Below, in pieces: positions 35,806-43,474 of a stretch of 64,000 nucleotides of DNA; positions within the stretch are counted from its first letter, which is position 1, and each line of letters opens with the position of its first letter. A program made the position numbers and the translations under genes. The stretch is from Acinetobacter lwoffii (GTDB lineage: Bacteria > Pseudomonadota > Gammaproteobacteria > Pseudomonadales > Moraxellaceae): contig NZ_JAMXXK010000001.1 of the NCBI RefSeq assembly GCF_024129735.1, positions 1 to 64,000 of the forward strand, given 5' to 3'. Under the pieces are notes generated by a model. That model saw only the letters and a program-made list of their open reading frames with translations, was not told the DNA's origin and did no database searches.

Positions 35806-37341
35806 TTAAGCCGCTGGTGGGCTATAATTAATCGCAATTACTGCATCTTCAATTGCATCAATGAGCGTATCCACTTGGTCATCATGATCATGGGTAAATG
35901 CCGCATTAAACGCTTCACACTCTTCAAAAAACTCACCGACCCATGGTGCATCTTTAGGTACCAATACAAACCGGTCATCAGGCTTGTCCTTATAGTTCGC
36001 TTCAAGATGAACCTGCACATCCATAAATCGGGATAGCTTGTCTGTATTACGTTGGACCGGAATCACAGCAACACCGGAATAAGTTCCTAGTGTCTGGATC
36101 AACTGGGTACCAGATGCCTTATCTTCTACTTTCATGTAGCGGATTGGTTTGGTATGCCAGGTGTACTCTTTATGCTTATCCAGAAAGGCTTTAGCCTGAC
36201 GGTTTAGTTCCGGTGCTTCCCATTTGCCACGTAAAAGATCAAGCAAGTACAACTTACCGTCTATACCCATGCCTACAAGCAGGAATACAGAGTAGTCATT
36301 GTGCTCTTTGGTTTTCTGCGCCGTATCTACAAGGACAGCTCGCCACTGTAGCTCTGGATGTTCTTTATAGAACCCGAACCATTCAGATTTAATCAGGTCA
36401 CCGCCTAATTTCTTAGGCTGCTGCATGTACTGACTTGAGAATGTATAGCGCGATACCGTCGCACCCTCTTTATCCTTACCGCCCTTTTCTAGCTGCAAAA
36501 GAGATTGCAATGATTCTTTCTTGGGCCAGTAACTTTGGCGACCCTGCTCATCACGCTCAACATCTTGCGGTACCAGTTTTTGAATATGTTCTGGCAGGGT
36601 TGCAATGTACTTATCATCAATCAGTGCCGGGATGGATATCTGAGTCCATTCACCTGGTAGATTTCCCGTCATGACGAAATTAGTGGGATCCTCAGTGTGA
36701 AGGCGCTGCATGATCATGATGATAGGTGTATCAGATTTAGCTTTACGAGAGTTCACCGTGTTCAGTAGCTTCCGATTCGCTGCATCCCGCTTGATCTTAC
36801 TGAAAGCATCTTCAGGCTTTAATGGGTCATCAATGATGATACAGCCAGTAAAGCCATCATCTGCCAGCGTCCCTGCCCGCCGTCCTGTGACCTGCCCACC
36901 CATGGAAGCCACATAGACATGGCCAACGTCATAGTCCTCAACCGTGATTTTCCACTCTTTCTTAGAGTCGGTACTGTTCGATACGGTTAAATCCCACATC
37001 TGGCGGTAGTCTTTCGACTTCACGATGTCACGCGCCGTATCGGATACGCCCTCAACTAATGATTGAGAGAATGACAAATACAAGAATCGAGAACGCGCAT
37101 TTAAGGCTAAGCCGCGTGGAATTAGGTTGGTGGTCAGTTCAGTTTTTCCGGCCCCTGGTGGAACGTTGATAACCACGTTTGCAATCTCACCAGCAATCAC
37201 CTGATCAATAATCCATGAGATGTAAACATGGTGCCAGTTCACCGTAAATTTAAAACCCATACGGGGCTTAAAGAATCGCCGGGTGAAATATAAATGCTCA
37301 TCTTCACACAGCTTCTTTTCAACCTGTGTTTGCAGATCCAT
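35806..37341 (-). CDS. terL: Terminase large subunit
   Basis: 511 residues, full length. The ATPase domain has Walker A PPGAGKT at 61-67 and Walker B CIIIDDP with Asp171-Asp172; the C-terminal RNase-H-like nuclease has AVLVDTAQKTKEHNDYS and HDHDDQVDTLIDAIE, supplying acidic metal ligands. It pumps DNA into the prohead and cuts it. The small-subunit gene lies one base upstream. Confidence 0.95.
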   Translation of the reverse strand: MDLQTQVEKKLCEDEHLYFTRRFFKPRMGFKFTVNWHHVYISWIIDQVIAGEIANVVINVPPGAGKTELTTNLIPRGLALNARSRFLYLSFSQSLVEGVSDTARDIVKSKDYRQMWDLTVSNSTDSKKEWKITVEDYDVGHVYVASMGGQVTGRRAGTLADDGFTGCIIIDDPLKPEDAFSKIKRDAANRKLLNTVNSRKAKSDTPIIMIMQRLHTEDPTNFVMTGNLPGEWTQISIPALIDDKYIATLPEHIQKLVPQDVERDEQGRQSYWPKKESLQSLLQLEKGGKDKEGATVSRYTFSSQYMQQPKKLGGDLIKSEWFGFYKEHPELQWRAVLVDTAQKTKEHNDYSVFLLVGMGIDGKLYLLDLLRGKWEAPELNRQAKAFLDKHKEYTWHTKPIRYMKVEDKASGTQLIQTLGTYSGVAVIPVQRNTDKLSRFMDVQVHLEANYKDKPDDRFVLVPKDAPWVGEFFEECEAFNAAFTHDHDDQVDTLIDAIEDAVIAINYSPPAA

Positions 37342-37806
37342 TTAATACTCCTCTTGGGCCTTCTTTACAGCAGCTTCAACTTGGTCTTGGGTAGCGTGCA
37401 CAACTGTTGTTTGTAATGCTTCGCCGTCCTTACCGGTAATTTCTTGTCGGTTAGTGAATTGACCACCTACATCTTTAGCAGCCTGTTCAAGAATCTTGAG
37501 TGCTAATTTTGCATTCTTGGTTTTTTCAAGTTGCTTCTGATATTGCTTAAGCCGGTAATACTTACTAGCAATTGGAATATCTATCAAACCTTCATCAAAT
37601 TTCTTACGAGTCTGGTTGAATAGATCTGCAAGTTTTTTCCCGAGATTGCGACCTGCATATTTAGTCGGGTCATAGTTTTCACACTGACGGCGATCAATTT
37701 CAATATTGAACTCTTGCTTGACCAACTCCGCAACTTCTTGAGGGGTATCACGGCATGCAAGAGCTTGAACGATAAATATTTTTACAGGCTCTTTAAGTGC
37801 TGCCAT
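37342..37806 (-). CDS. terS: Terminase small subunit (DUF2280 type)
   Basis: 154 residues from ATG 37806, with GGGGG upstream; an alternative start six codons earlier is less likely. An N-terminal helix-turn-helix-like part (VQALACRDTPQEVAELVKQE) and a helical core (LADLFNQTRKKFDEGLIDIP) are visible, as in the DUF2280 family often found before Mu-type terminases. It recognises phage DNA and feeds it to the large subunit. Confidence 0.85.
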   Translation of the reverse strand: MAALKEPVKIFIVQALACRDTPQEVAELVKQEFNIEIDRRQCENYDPTKYAGRNLGKKLADLFNQTRKKFDEGLIDIPIASKYYRLKQYQKQLEKTKNAKLALKILEQAAKDVGGQFTNRQEITGKDGEALQTTVVHATQDQVEAAVKKAQEEY

Positions 37807-37845
37807 AAATCCCCCTTTTGTCATGCTACGTCATGCAAAGTAGGC

Positions 37846-37870
37846 AAAAAAAATCCCCTTTAATCGGGGA
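37846..37870 (-). terminator. Terminator before the terminase genes
   Basis: Stem tcccc/gggga with a 7-base loop; A7 upstream gives a U-tract on the minus strand and a gctttttt tract follows on the plus strand. Confidence 0.75.
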
Positions 37871-37876
37871 GCTTTT

Positions 37877-38086
37877 TTAAATCATTTCAAAATGCCTCAA
37901 TGCTTCTTCAACCTTACCCTTATGTTCTTCAGGACAAGGATGAACACGGTTATCTGGATCATACCTATTAGGTGCTTGCCTTTTAGTTAAACCATGCTGA
38001 TTTTTAATATCTGCTATCCAGCAACTTTTAAAAGTACGCCCATGTTTTTCAGTAAGGAATTCTTGAATTTGTTTATATGTAGCCAT
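37877..38086 (-). CDS. Small hypothetical protein of a widespread phage/bacterial type
   Basis: 69 residues: MATYKQIQEFLTEKHGRTFK, then CWIADIKNQHGLTKRQAPNR and a C-terminal HPCPEEHKGKVEEALRHFEMI-type end. I recognise this as a conserved short protein found in many proteobacterial genomes and prophages, but its role is not established. A helix-turn-helix-like fold is possible. A good ribosome site (GGAGGG) precedes the ATG. Confidence 0.75.
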   Translation of the reverse strand: MATYKQIQEFLTEKHGRTFKSCWIADIKNQHGLTKRQAPNRYDPDNRVHPCPEEHKGKVEEALRHFEMI

Positions 38087-38153
38087 ACGTGCCCTCCTTT
38101 AGATCAAATCTACAAAAAAATGAAATAAAGTAAAGCTAAAATCTGATCCCATT

Positions 38154-38795
38154 TTAATTAATCACACAGTTCCCACAACACGCAGCCATACTTGCCTCTG
38201 ATACAAACGGCGCATTCCTGGCAATTTCCAGAAGTCGTTTGACAGACTCGTCTGCACCCCATCGTTTAACTTCACCAAAGAACACTTCAACGTCATGGCC
38301 AGCCAGGTAATGCTTAGGCAGCCCAGTCATATCGCTATAAATGATTTCGCCATCTTCATCACGTTCAACACCAATGTGATATAGCTCATGTTCAATCAAA
38401 CGGCAGAAGTCACGATCTGTAGCTTGTTCACAATAAGTAGCGTCAACGGTAATCAGATATTGAGGTACAAAGCCAAACCAGTCCCGCATCTGTTGTTCCT
38501 GGCGTGCTTTCTTCCATCCGCCCACGTTAAACATGACCTTTTCACATTGGCCTAACACCATACGTTTTTTCGCTACGGCGGCAGATGAAGCCCAGGCGAA
38601 TGCAAGGAACTCTTCATTGTCATGCAGTAATTCAGCAATATGATCATGATCCGGGTTATGTAACTCACCACCTAAAGTAAGCCAGTTATTCACGACCCAT
38701 TCTTTAAGCTCTGGCGCAGGTGCCAAACGAATAGCCTCCTCTTCCTCAGCCTGATCAATCAGCTCCGTCGGCGGGAATGGTCTGAACTGTTCCAT
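38154..38795 (-). CDS. Putative phage metallopeptidase
   Basis: 213 residues with a zinc-metalloprotease motif HELYH at 136-140 (CRLIEHELYHIGVERDEDGE) and an upstream strand FVPQYLITVDATY. The length and motif fit the phage 'putative metallopeptidase' family. A Cys-rich C-terminus (MAACCGNCVIN) may bind metal. No signal peptide, so it would act in the cytoplasm. It starts inside the end of the upstream nuclease-like gene (41-base overlap). Confidence 0.8.
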   Translation of the reverse strand: MEQFRPFPPTELIDQAEEEEAIRLAPAPELKEWVVNNWLTLGGELHNPDHDHIAELLHDNEEFLAFAWASSAAVAKKRMVLGQCEKVMFNVGGWKKARQEQQMRDWFGFVPQYLITVDATYCEQATDRDFCRLIEHELYHIGVERDEDGEIIYSDMTGLPKHYLAGHDVEVFFGEVKRWGADESVKRLLEIARNAPFVSEASMAACCGNCVIN

Positions 38796-39192
38796 AAGAT
38801 GCCTTTAAATTTCTCAGCCATGCCGTTGCACGGCCCATGTTGATATCATTAACTTCAAAGCGGTGATATCGATAACCCATTTCTTCAGCATGGTCATAGC
38901 GATCTATACTCCAGGCTTTTGTGGCTAATTTACCTTTTCGACCACCAGACCAAGGCCCACCAGCAATTTCAATTAATGTGAGATAGCCAACCAGGTGTAA
39001 ATCAAAACGCCAGTGCTTCGTACTTTTAAAGTGAAAATATTCTTCGTATTTGATTTCCATCCGATCCAAGATTTCTTTTAATCGATCGAATGCTTCTAAG
39101 TATTTTTCACCAGCTTTGGGTAGGGGTCTGACACGCGATTTCTTTTTTGGCGGGATTTTTTGGGTGAAAAGTTTATAAGCCTTTTCATCCAT
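38755..39192 (-). CDS. PD-(D/E)xK-type endonuclease-like protein, possibly catalytically altered
   Basis: 145 residues. The segment HWRFDLHLVGYLTLIEIAGG then WSGGRKGK resembles the phage endonuclease family seen again at 40963-41367 (KWRADFHLVGKKILVEVEG, then WSGGRHTRG). Asp of WRFD and Glu of IEI are kept, but the next active-site position is Ala (IEIAGG) where the other copy has Glu. It may therefore be inactive or specialised. In phages this family often occupies the place of a Holliday-junction or packaging-associated nuclease. Confidence 0.75.
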   Translation of the reverse strand: MDEKAYKLFTQKIPPKKKSRVRPLPKAGEKYLEAFDRLKEILDRMEIKYEEYFHFKSTKHWRFDLHLVGYLTLIEIAGGPWSGGRKGKLATKAWSIDRYDHAEEMGYRYHRFEVNDINMGRATAWLRNLKASYGTVQTIPADGAD

Positions 39193-39358
39193 ACAAAGTG
39201 AACCGTAAATTATTAATGCGTTCTTTCAGCTTAATTATAATTTCATCGATTACTATCATTTGATGACGCGACAATCCAGATCTGCTGAGATTCTGATACT
39301 TAGACAGCTCAGTACTGCAAAATTCTAAGTCTTGTTTCGCTTGTACTTTATCTGTCAT
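39185..39358 (-). CDS. 57-residue hypothetical protein
   Basis: ATG 39358 to TGA 39185, overlapping the following nuclease-like gene by eight bases, with GGTGAT ahead of the start. The protein is helical and charged (KQDLEFCSTELSKYQNLSRS, VIDEIIIKLKERINNL), probably a small coiled-coil dimer. The overlap and ribosome site argue for a genuine gene; function unknown. Confidence 0.65.
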   Translation of the reverse strand: MTDKVQAKQDLEFCSTELSKYQNLSRSGLSRHQMIVIDEIIIKLKERINNLRFTLYG

Positions 39359-39378
39359 GTAATCACCAATAAGAAAAG

Positions 39379-39408
39379 AAAAACCCCGACAAATTAATGA
39401 CGGGGTTT
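39379..39408 (-). terminator. Terminator upstream of the 57-aa gene
   Basis: Perfect stem aaaccccg/cggggttt with a 12-base loop. Confidence 0.75.
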
Positions 39409-39453
39409 GAGTCGTAATACGTTCGACAAAAGGAAAATAGCAATATATTTCAA

Positions 39454-39491
39454 TAAAAAACCCGTTTAACTCTCTCCAATTAAACGGGCTT
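39454..39491 (-). terminator. Second terminator in tandem
   Basis: Perfect 8-bp stem cccgttta/taaacggg with a 12-base loop and a U6 tract on the minus strand. Confidence 0.8.
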
Positions 39492-39583
39492 GACTTGCGT
39501 CACAACGTCTTTCTTCTTTTGCAGAGCAACTATATTGCTTAAATATTACAGCTTTATGAAACAGCTCTTTGCTTGAGTGGTTG

Positions 39584-39697
39584 TTATTCAACTTCTTTCA
39601 AACAATCACGACACACCTTGATTTCTTCATCATCAACCGTGTAATCGATCTCAGTCGCACCGTGTAGGCCGAATAAACAGAATATAAATTGGAGCAT
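39584..39697 (-). CDS. 37-residue protein with a Cys pair
   Basis: From ATG 39697 (MLQFIFCLFGLHGATEIDYT) with a strong AAGGAGAATCAA ribosome site. The last part (EEIKVCRDCLKEVE) has a CxxC pair that could bind zinc with Cys7 and His12. A longer frame reading back to 39769 would run through the tRNA gene, so I reject that start. It is the first gene after tRNA-Trp. Confidence 0.6.
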   Translation of the reverse strand: MLQFIFCLFGLHGATEIDYTVDDEEIKVCRDCLKEVE

Positions 39698-39758
39698 TTG
39701 ATTCTCCTTTTTAATTGTTTTCGAGAGACAAACTGTTTTGCTTCTCGTTTTTAGAATC

Positions 39759-39833
39759 TGGCACGCCATGTAGGACTCGAACCCACACCACCGATTTTGG
39801 AGACCGATGCTCTACCAGTTGAGCTAATGGCGC
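39759..39833 (-). tRNA. tRNA-Trp (anticodon CCA)
   Basis: 75 nt with encoded 3' CCA. The acceptor arm GCGCCAT/ATGGCGT closes with one G-U pair, the D arm is AGCTCAACTGGTAGAGC, the anticodon stem TCGGT/ACCGA encloses loop CTCCAAA (anticodon CCA), and the T arm GTGGG-TTCGAGT-CCTAC is canonical. Discriminator base G73 is the one expected for tRNA-Trp. It lies inside the prophage, in the leftward transcript. Confidence 0.95.
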
Positions 39834-39839
39834 TTAAAT

Positions 39840-40080
39840 AAGGATGTGGCGATCTGCCACACCCTGCCTTAGATTACGATATTGACCAGCTCGGCAACTA
39901 ATCTACCGCTACTCACAATCACACACACCTAACATGCACGGTCTGCTTTACTTGCTTTCAATCCTCTTTAGGTCGGGACGCTACTCCCTAGTCTAGATTC
40001 CCGAAGGAAGTTTACTCAAAGGCATGTTCCACTGGTCAGCACTCCAGCAGGAATGGGTTGCCTTTTTACAGGCAATAAAA
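39840..40080 (-). ncRNA. Gene-free stretch with many hairpins, candidate structured RNA
   Basis: About 240 bases upstream of tRNA-Trp without a convincing protein. On the minus strand I see TTGCCT/AGGCAA, TTCC-TTCG-GGAA (a UUCG tetraloop), TAGATTA/TAATCTA closing 22 nt, and TGTGGC/GCCACA. The part near 39880-39900 (GTTGCCGAGCTGGTCAATA) looks like a degenerate tRNA D arm. It could be a processed tRNA-like or regulatory RNA. Function unknown. Confidence 0.4.
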
Positions 40081-40118
40081 AAGCCCACCATTTGGCGAGC
40101 TTTCCTTGATGCTTAAAC

Positions 40119-40355
40119 CTATTTTTGACATTTCACGTTAAACTGGTATTCGTCTTGAGTGACCTTAATTTTAATATTTTTATATTTTCGTTTGTTTGGA
40201 TCCATTGCCGAGCCAGCCACTTCCTCAAAAAAGCTACGATCATTCATTAGCTCGCCATACGCTTTATAGCCTAATAAAATCTTTTCAGGCTTTTTGCCTT
40301 CAGCCACTAATTTACCGAGAGTATCTTCTAGTTTTTTAACAGTTAAAATCGCCAT
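40119..40355 (-). CDS. Hypothetical phage protein
   Basis: 78 residues, basic and mixed alpha/beta: KLEDTLGKLVAEGKKPEKIL, GYKAYGELMNDRSFFEEVAG, then a Lys-rich strand pair KRKYKNIKIKVTQDEYQFNV. It could bind nucleic acid, but no family is recognised. It is separated from the Q-like gene by a terminator, so late regulation is likely to pass through here. Confidence 0.65.
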   Translation of the reverse strand: MAILTVKKLEDTLGKLVAEGKKPEKILLGYKAYGELMNDRSFFEEVAGSAMDPNKRKYKNIKIKVTQDEYQFNVKCQK

Positions 40356-40415
40356 TTCAATTAGAGCTCAAAAACAAAAAGGCATTATCACTTAATTTTA
40401 TGAATAAATAATGTC

Positions 40416-40442
40416 AAAAAAGCCCACCTTTCGATGAGCCTT
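40416..40442 (-). terminator. Terminator downstream of the Q-like gene
   Basis: Imperfect stem aagcccacc/gatgagcctt with an A/U-tract of six on the minus strand. A natural substrate for antitermination at the start of the late region. Confidence 0.55.
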
Positions 40443-40519
40443 AATCGCTAGTGTACCCGACTACTCAAGCGCACTATACCTGAAATATGCCATATCGCGT
40501 GCGCACGGTCAATAGCCAT

Positions 40520-40960
40520 TCAACCTATTTTCAACCGTTTATCATGGCCACATAAATAAAACTTGCCACAGTAAATCATGCTCTTGATTGAGGTTCTGCC
40601 GAGAGTAAACTCACGCACCATTTGATCGAGTGACATCCCTCTCACATTCTTCTCAATAAACAACTGCACAGCCACTTTTGCCGAAGCACAAACCGAACTC
40701 GACTTGTTAAAATCCACAATCAACTTCCGCACCTGTTCAGCTTCAAAGTCATTAATCTGGCAAATGACCTGATCCTTACGTGGTGCTGCCCCTTTGTTGT
40801 TTTCAAGAATCAGCCAGTAAATCTGATTTACCCCAAGTGAGTCTGGTTGATTTCCTGACTTCATACGTGAAATCTGGATGTATGCCCCATACTGCTTAAG
40901 CCAATCTTCAATACTAAAACGATCCCAGTTCATCACTTCCGTCTTAACCATCGCATTCAT
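40520..40960 (-). CDS. Probable late-gene antiterminator (phage 82/21 Q-like)
   Basis: 146 residues. The layout fits the 82-type Q family (PF06530): N-terminal W-x-x-F-S-I-E-D-W-L-x-x-Y-G, a central helical block, and a C-terminal helix-turn-helix-like part (MSLDQMVREFTLGRTSIKSM, then IYCGKFYLCGH). Position between replication genes and the late region, same strand, is exactly where Q lies. It would let RNA polymerase read through the terminators in the late transcript. The start could also be three codons later. Confidence 0.6.
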   Translation of the reverse strand: MNAMVKTEVMNWDRFSIEDWLKQYGAYIQISRMKSGNQPDSLGVNQIYWLILENNKGAAPRKDQVICQINDFEAEQVRKLIVDFNKSSSVCASAKVAVQLFIEKNVRGMSLDQMVREFTLGRTSIKSMIYCGKFYLCGHDKRLKIG

Positions 40961-40962
40961 CC

Positions 40963-41367
40963 CTATTCCCCTACCATCTTCTCAATTTGCTGGATCGCGT
41001 GACCTGACTTCACTTGATCTGTACTAAACCTTAATACTTGAAAACCCATCATTGTTGCGGCGTTATATTTTTTCATGTCCCCGATATACCCCTTGCCTCT
41101 GGTATGCCTTCCTCCACTCCAGATCGCACCTTCAACCTCTACCAGTATCTTTTTTCCTACCAGGTGGAAATCTGCTCTCCATTTCCGCTTTGGGTGAAAC
41201 TCAAATTCCTGCTCAAACTCAATTTTTAAAGTCTTTAGTTCTCGGGCCAGTTTCGCCTCAAACTCATTCGGTACTTTTTCGCCTTTCACCTTAGGACGCT
41301 TAGAGCGCCCTTTCGGTTTGGTGGCTTTAACCATTTTTTTGTATTCAGCGATTGAGTAGCTGGTCAT
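40963..41367 (-). CDS. PD-(D/E)xK-type phage endonuclease
   Basis: 134 residues from ATG 41367 (MTSYSIAEYKKMVK). The catalytic core shows RKWRADFHLVGKKILVEVEG, then WSGGRHTRGKGYIGDMKKYN and FQVLRFSTDQVKSG, the common pattern of a phage endonuclease of the restriction-enzyme-like fold with Asp (ADF) and Glu-x-Glu (VEVEG). By position, between replication genes and Q, it may substitute for a RusA-type Holliday junction resolvase. It is paralogous to the gene at 38755-39192. Confidence 0.8.
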   Translation of the reverse strand: MTSYSIAEYKKMVKATKPKGRSKRPKVKGEKVPNEFEAKLARELKTLKIEFEQEFEFHPKRKWRADFHLVGKKILVEVEGAIWSGGRHTRGKGYIGDMKKYNAATMMGFQVLRFSTDQVKSGHAIQQIEKMVGE

Positions 41368-41441
41368 GCACCCCACATCCTCAACATAACGGCGCCAATT
41401 GCCATGAAAATAAACATCAATGTTTTGTTTAGATCCTTCAC
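41364..41441 (-). CDS. Candidate 25-residue membrane peptide, translationally coupled
   Basis: GTG 41441 overlaps the preceding stop (GTGA) and its own stop overlaps the next start (ATGA), so the frame exactly bridges the two neighbours. It encodes a single hydrophobic helix (LMFIFMAIGAVMLRMWGA). Such a fit is unlikely by chance alone, but no other evidence of expression is visible. Confidence 0.45.
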   Translation of the reverse strand: MKDLNKTLMFIFMAIGAVMLRMWGA

Positions 41442-41722
41442 GCCGCCACCTTCACTGTGAAAATCTGCTTAGTCTTTTCAGTTACGGTGAAGCCTGCAGG
41501 TGTAGCGCCATCTCTCTGGATATATCCGGCATGCTCCAACTGACCTAAATAACGCTGTACAGTGCGACGATTACCCTCCATTAGTACCATCACATCAGAA
41601 ACGCTTGTTTTGCCCCGTTTAGCCATCATTTGACGCAATATACGAATCATTTTCTCGCCTTGGGTTACGGCATGCATCGATGGGCACCAATCCATGGTTT
41701 GAAAGTCATATTCTTTTGACAT
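41438..41722 (-). CDS. Winged-helix DNA-binding protein
   Basis: 94 residues. Residues about 22-80 form a winged-helix pattern: EKMIRILRQMMAKRGKTSVS, DVMVLMEGNRRTVQRYLGQL, then the wing EHAGYIQRDGATPAGFTVT. It lies just after the P-like replication gene, so it may regulate early leftward genes. There is no catalytic domain. Confidence 0.75.
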   Translation of the reverse strand: MSKEYDFQTMDWCPSMHAVTQGEKMIRILRQMMAKRGKTSVSDVMVLMEGNRRTVQRYLGQLEHAGYIQRDGATPAGFTVTEKTKQIFTVKVAA

Positions 41723-41724
41723 GA

Positions 41725-42492
41725 TCAGTGACCTCCCAATTGCTCACGAATAACCTTAGGCACCTTCACCCCATCCATCTCGCATTTTTCCAAGTACGAC
41801 TCAGGATTTTCAAAAGGATCTGGCCAAGGATCGGCTATTGCAGTTGGTTGGCACTGGAGGCGTTGAGGCTTTGGTACCTGGCGATTTTTCACGTTCATGC
41901 GCTTTTTAAGTTCTTCAAGCGCTTGCTTTGCCACTTCATTTGGTACCGGGTTATGATCCTCAGCCTTGCTTTCAATCTGCATCACAGCATCCAACACGCC
42001 ATCAGGCTCACCACGTTCTTTAGCTTCAGTAACGAGTCGTTTGTACACACTGCAAAATACGTTGTGTACGGTATCAGTGGTTTTTAGCATCCCATATGGA
42101 CCCACTACAGCGTCATAAGCTGCTTTAGCTAGGTGATTGATTCGAGCAGAGCGGTTTTCTTTCTCAAAATTAAGAGCCTGTAACCATGCCTCATCAGCGG
42201 TCTGATATTCATACCCACCTAAACACCAGTCTTTAAATTCTGGAATCGATGGTGGCCAGCTTGCCGTGTCCAGTCGCTTAAGACCTCGCAAGAATTGCTC
42301 ATAAGTCAGCACAGAAAGTTTCTGAGCAAACTTGGCAACCACTTGCCCTTTAGTCTGACCGGCCCATTGATCAGTAAATTTTTTGCCGTGTAGCTCAATC
42401 ATTTCCTTGATCAGTAAACGGGCATCTTCTTCGCCAAATTTGCGAACTTGTTGATCAGGTCCATTCACTTGATTTGAGATCTGGTTATGCAT
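41725..42492 (-). CDS. Replication protein P-like (helicase loader candidate)
   Basis: 255 residues from ATG 42492, overlapping the O-like gene by eight bases. The middle (VAKFAQKLSVLTYEQFLRGL, DTASWPPSIPEFKDWCLGGY) matches the phage replication P family that delivers the host DnaB helicase to the origin. The C-terminal part is Pro-rich. Position directly after the O-like gene is the lambda layout. Confidence 0.8.
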   Translation of the reverse strand: MHNQISNQVNGPDQQVRKFGEEDARLLIKEMIELHGKKFTDQWAGQTKGQVVAKFAQKLSVLTYEQFLRGLKRLDTASWPPSIPEFKDWCLGGYEYQTADEAWLQALNFEKENRSARINHLAKAAYDAVVGPYGMLKTTDTVHNVFCSVYKRLVTEAKERGEPDGVLDAVMQIESKAEDHNPVPNEVAKQALEELKKRMNVKNRQVPKPQRLQCQPTAIADPWPDPFENPESYLEKCEMDGVKVPKVIREQLGGH

Positions 42493-43474
42493 GGCCCACC
42501 CCCTCAACCGCATGGATATCAATTATGGCTTGTTCTTCAGGTTGACCTAATTCAGCAAACCACTCCTGTGCTTCACGTGCTGCTCGGCTTTGGTATCCAG
42601 AAGGTTTGGCAGCCGGTGCAGATTTCTTGGCTTCACGTAGACGGCGTACTTCGTCTTTGTTGTTTTGAATCCAGGTAAACCATTTCACCAGCCATAAGCT
42701 TGGTGTATTTTTGCTATCAGACTTAGCTGAGAAGAAATCACCAAAGTTTGTAAACATAGCAATCAGATCTTGTTCTGGTAGACCAGGATTACGCTGCTTT
42801 CCAAGTTCTATGAAATCGTAGTGAATTGGATATACATGTACGCATTCAAGAATCGAATAGCGTTTGTGATCCTCAGCTTGATATTGAGAAAATTGAATCG
42901 GTGGAAAAGGAATTTTTTCTTCGCACGCATTACTACTACCACTACTATAAATACTGGTTATTGGTTCATGGTTATTGGTTAATGGTTTATGGTTTATGGT
43001 TGGTTGCACGTCCGTTAAATTTCCGTTCAACGCTGCTTCAACGGTCGTTGGATTCTCATTTAACTGACCTTCAACGTCTGTTGAACTTCTGCTATTCGAA
43101 TGATCATCATTTGATGGACCACCATCAGAGTTCCGTTGCTTTTTCTCTGCGCGTTTTTTAGCAGATGCTTTTCCAGCATCACTAGCCTGTTTGCGCTTAC
43201 CGTGATATTCAGCGATTTCACGTTCACAACGATTGTTGATATAAACCCCATCCTCAAGAGTAAAAAACTCATCAAGAACATATTTCAAAGCAGCTGTCTG
43301 GTCTTCAGTTGTACATTGCAAACGGCGAGCCAAACGCTCCAAATTGGATGCATCAATTGGCTTTTCAGTGTCGTAATACATATCTAGAAGATCTCGGTAG
43401 ATCGCACGCTCAACCAAGCTCAAATGGCGAGTTGCATTGTTGAAATCCCCTATATGATGTTGGTAATAATTCAT
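42485..43474 (-). CDS. Replication initiator O-like protein (DUF1376)
   Basis: 329 residues. The N-terminal DUF1376 domain is at about 1-95 (MNYYQHHIGDFNNATRHLSL, ERAIYRDLLDMYYDTEKPID). A low-complexity polar linker (about 95-185) is encoded by repeat DNA. The C-terminal domain (about 195-300) resembles DnaT-like parts with SLWLVKWFTWIQNNKD. It would bind the origin inside its own gene and recruit the P-like loader. Starts within the stop of the 99-aa gene. Confidence 0.8.
   Translation of the reverse strand: MNYYQHHIGDFNNATRHLSLVERAIYRDLLDMYYDTEKPIDASNLERLARRLQCTTEDQTAALKYVLDEFFTLEDGVYINNRCEREIAEYHGKRKQASDAGKASAKKRAEKKQRNSDGGPSNDDHSNSRSSTDVEGQLNENPTTVEAALNGNLTDVQPTINHKPLTNNHEPITSIYSSGSSNACEEKIPFPPIQFSQYQAEDHKRYSILECVHVYPIHYDFIELGKQRNPGLPEQDLIAMFTNFGDFFSAKSDSKNTPSLWLVKWFTWIQNNKDEVRRLREAKKSAPAAKPSGYQSRAAREAQEWFAELGQPEEQAIIDIHAVEGVGHA
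42955..43006. repeat. Iteron-like repeats, candidate replication origin
   Basis: Within the O-like gene, ggttattggtt occurs twice (at a 14-base period), followed by three shorter related units ggtttat, ggtttat and ggttggttg. This is the position of the lambda origin, where O binds iterons inside its own gene. Confidence 0.6.

Noticed and set aside
39584..39769. 61-aa frame reaching back to 39769
   Set aside because: The extra 24 codons lie partly in the tRNA-Trp gene, and the strong ribosome site supports the ATG at 39697.
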